Shown here: piece by piece, positions 63,943 through 64,000 of the stretch
Position numbering within the stretch: the stretch's first letter is position 1
Layout: every line of letters begins with the position of its first letter
Source: Cacajao melanocephalus
Taxonomy: Eukaryota; Chordata; Mammalia; Primates; Pitheciidae
NCBI GenBank assembly: GCA_963573385.1
Contig: CAUYLG010039425.1
Location: 169,139-233,138 of the forward strand
Reading direction: 5' to 3'
Length of the DNA: 64,000 nucleotides
The notes under the pieces: generated by a model
Databases searched by the model: none
Told to the model about the DNA's origin: nothing
What the model saw: only the letters and a program-made list of their open reading frames with translations
Position numbers and translations under genes: made by a program

Positions 63943-64000
63943 TTAGTGGTTTTGGTCTGGTGTTTTTTTAGATGGGCATTTTATGAATTTTTATAATTAG

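Overview
This is a window of primate nuclear DNA, almost certainly human or a close ape. It carries about 30 Alu copies, plus L1, L2, MIR, MER5, MADE1 and MaLR/ERVL LTR repeats, and its genes are split into exons with GT-AG introns. Two protein-coding genes can be read exon by exon. They point away from each other (head to head) with about 5.2 kb between their start codons. I recognise the arrangement as the TTC22 / CIMAP2 (formerly LEXM, C1orf177) neighbourhood of chromosome 1p32.3, shown here in reverse chromosome orientation.

Plus strand, 30861-52578: TTC22, complete in seven coding exons. The exons join in frame to 1710 nt, which is 569 residues plus a stop. Exon 1 lies in a CpG-rich promoter block and intron 1 is about 14.4 kb. 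The product is a tetratricopeptide-repeat (TPR) scaffold protein with no known enzymatic activity.

Minus strand, 25651 down to 14274 and beyond: CIMAP2. Nine coding exons are readable, giving 376 residues plus two bases of the next codon. The terminal coding exon was not found and probably lies before position 1. The protein contains sperm-tail PG-rich repeats (STPGR), a motif of ciliary and flagellar microtubule-associated proteins. Several repeats sit at the start of their own phase-0 exon, and an RFX X-box-like sequence lies just upstream of the start codon.

Other regions: 1-14273 (probably the last CIMAP2 intron) is filled with old LINE-1/HAL1-like fragments, Alus and a large GGAA-rich purine tract. 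25652-30860 is the divergent intergenic region, with an Alu inserted into an L1 fragment. 31428-45822 (TTC22 intron 1) holds Alus, L2, MIR and MER5 copies and an odd Alu/LTR chimera. 52579-64000 is TTC22 3' flank with Alus, a THE1/MST-type LTR, a nested LTR stack, a second GGAA array and a MADE1 hairpin. No tRNA, rRNA, CRISPR array or prokaryotic feature was seen.

I found no previously undescribed biological system. The most useful oddities are local duplications (26179/27366, 10060/18664 and an inverted pair at 20189/20766), the Alu containing an LTR fragment at 39.5-39.85 kb, the nested LTR stack at 60-61.5 kb, the candidate X-box of CIMAP2, and the one-exon-per-repeat structure of CIMAP2. 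Interspersed-repeat names are from memory of family consensus sequences; no database search was run.
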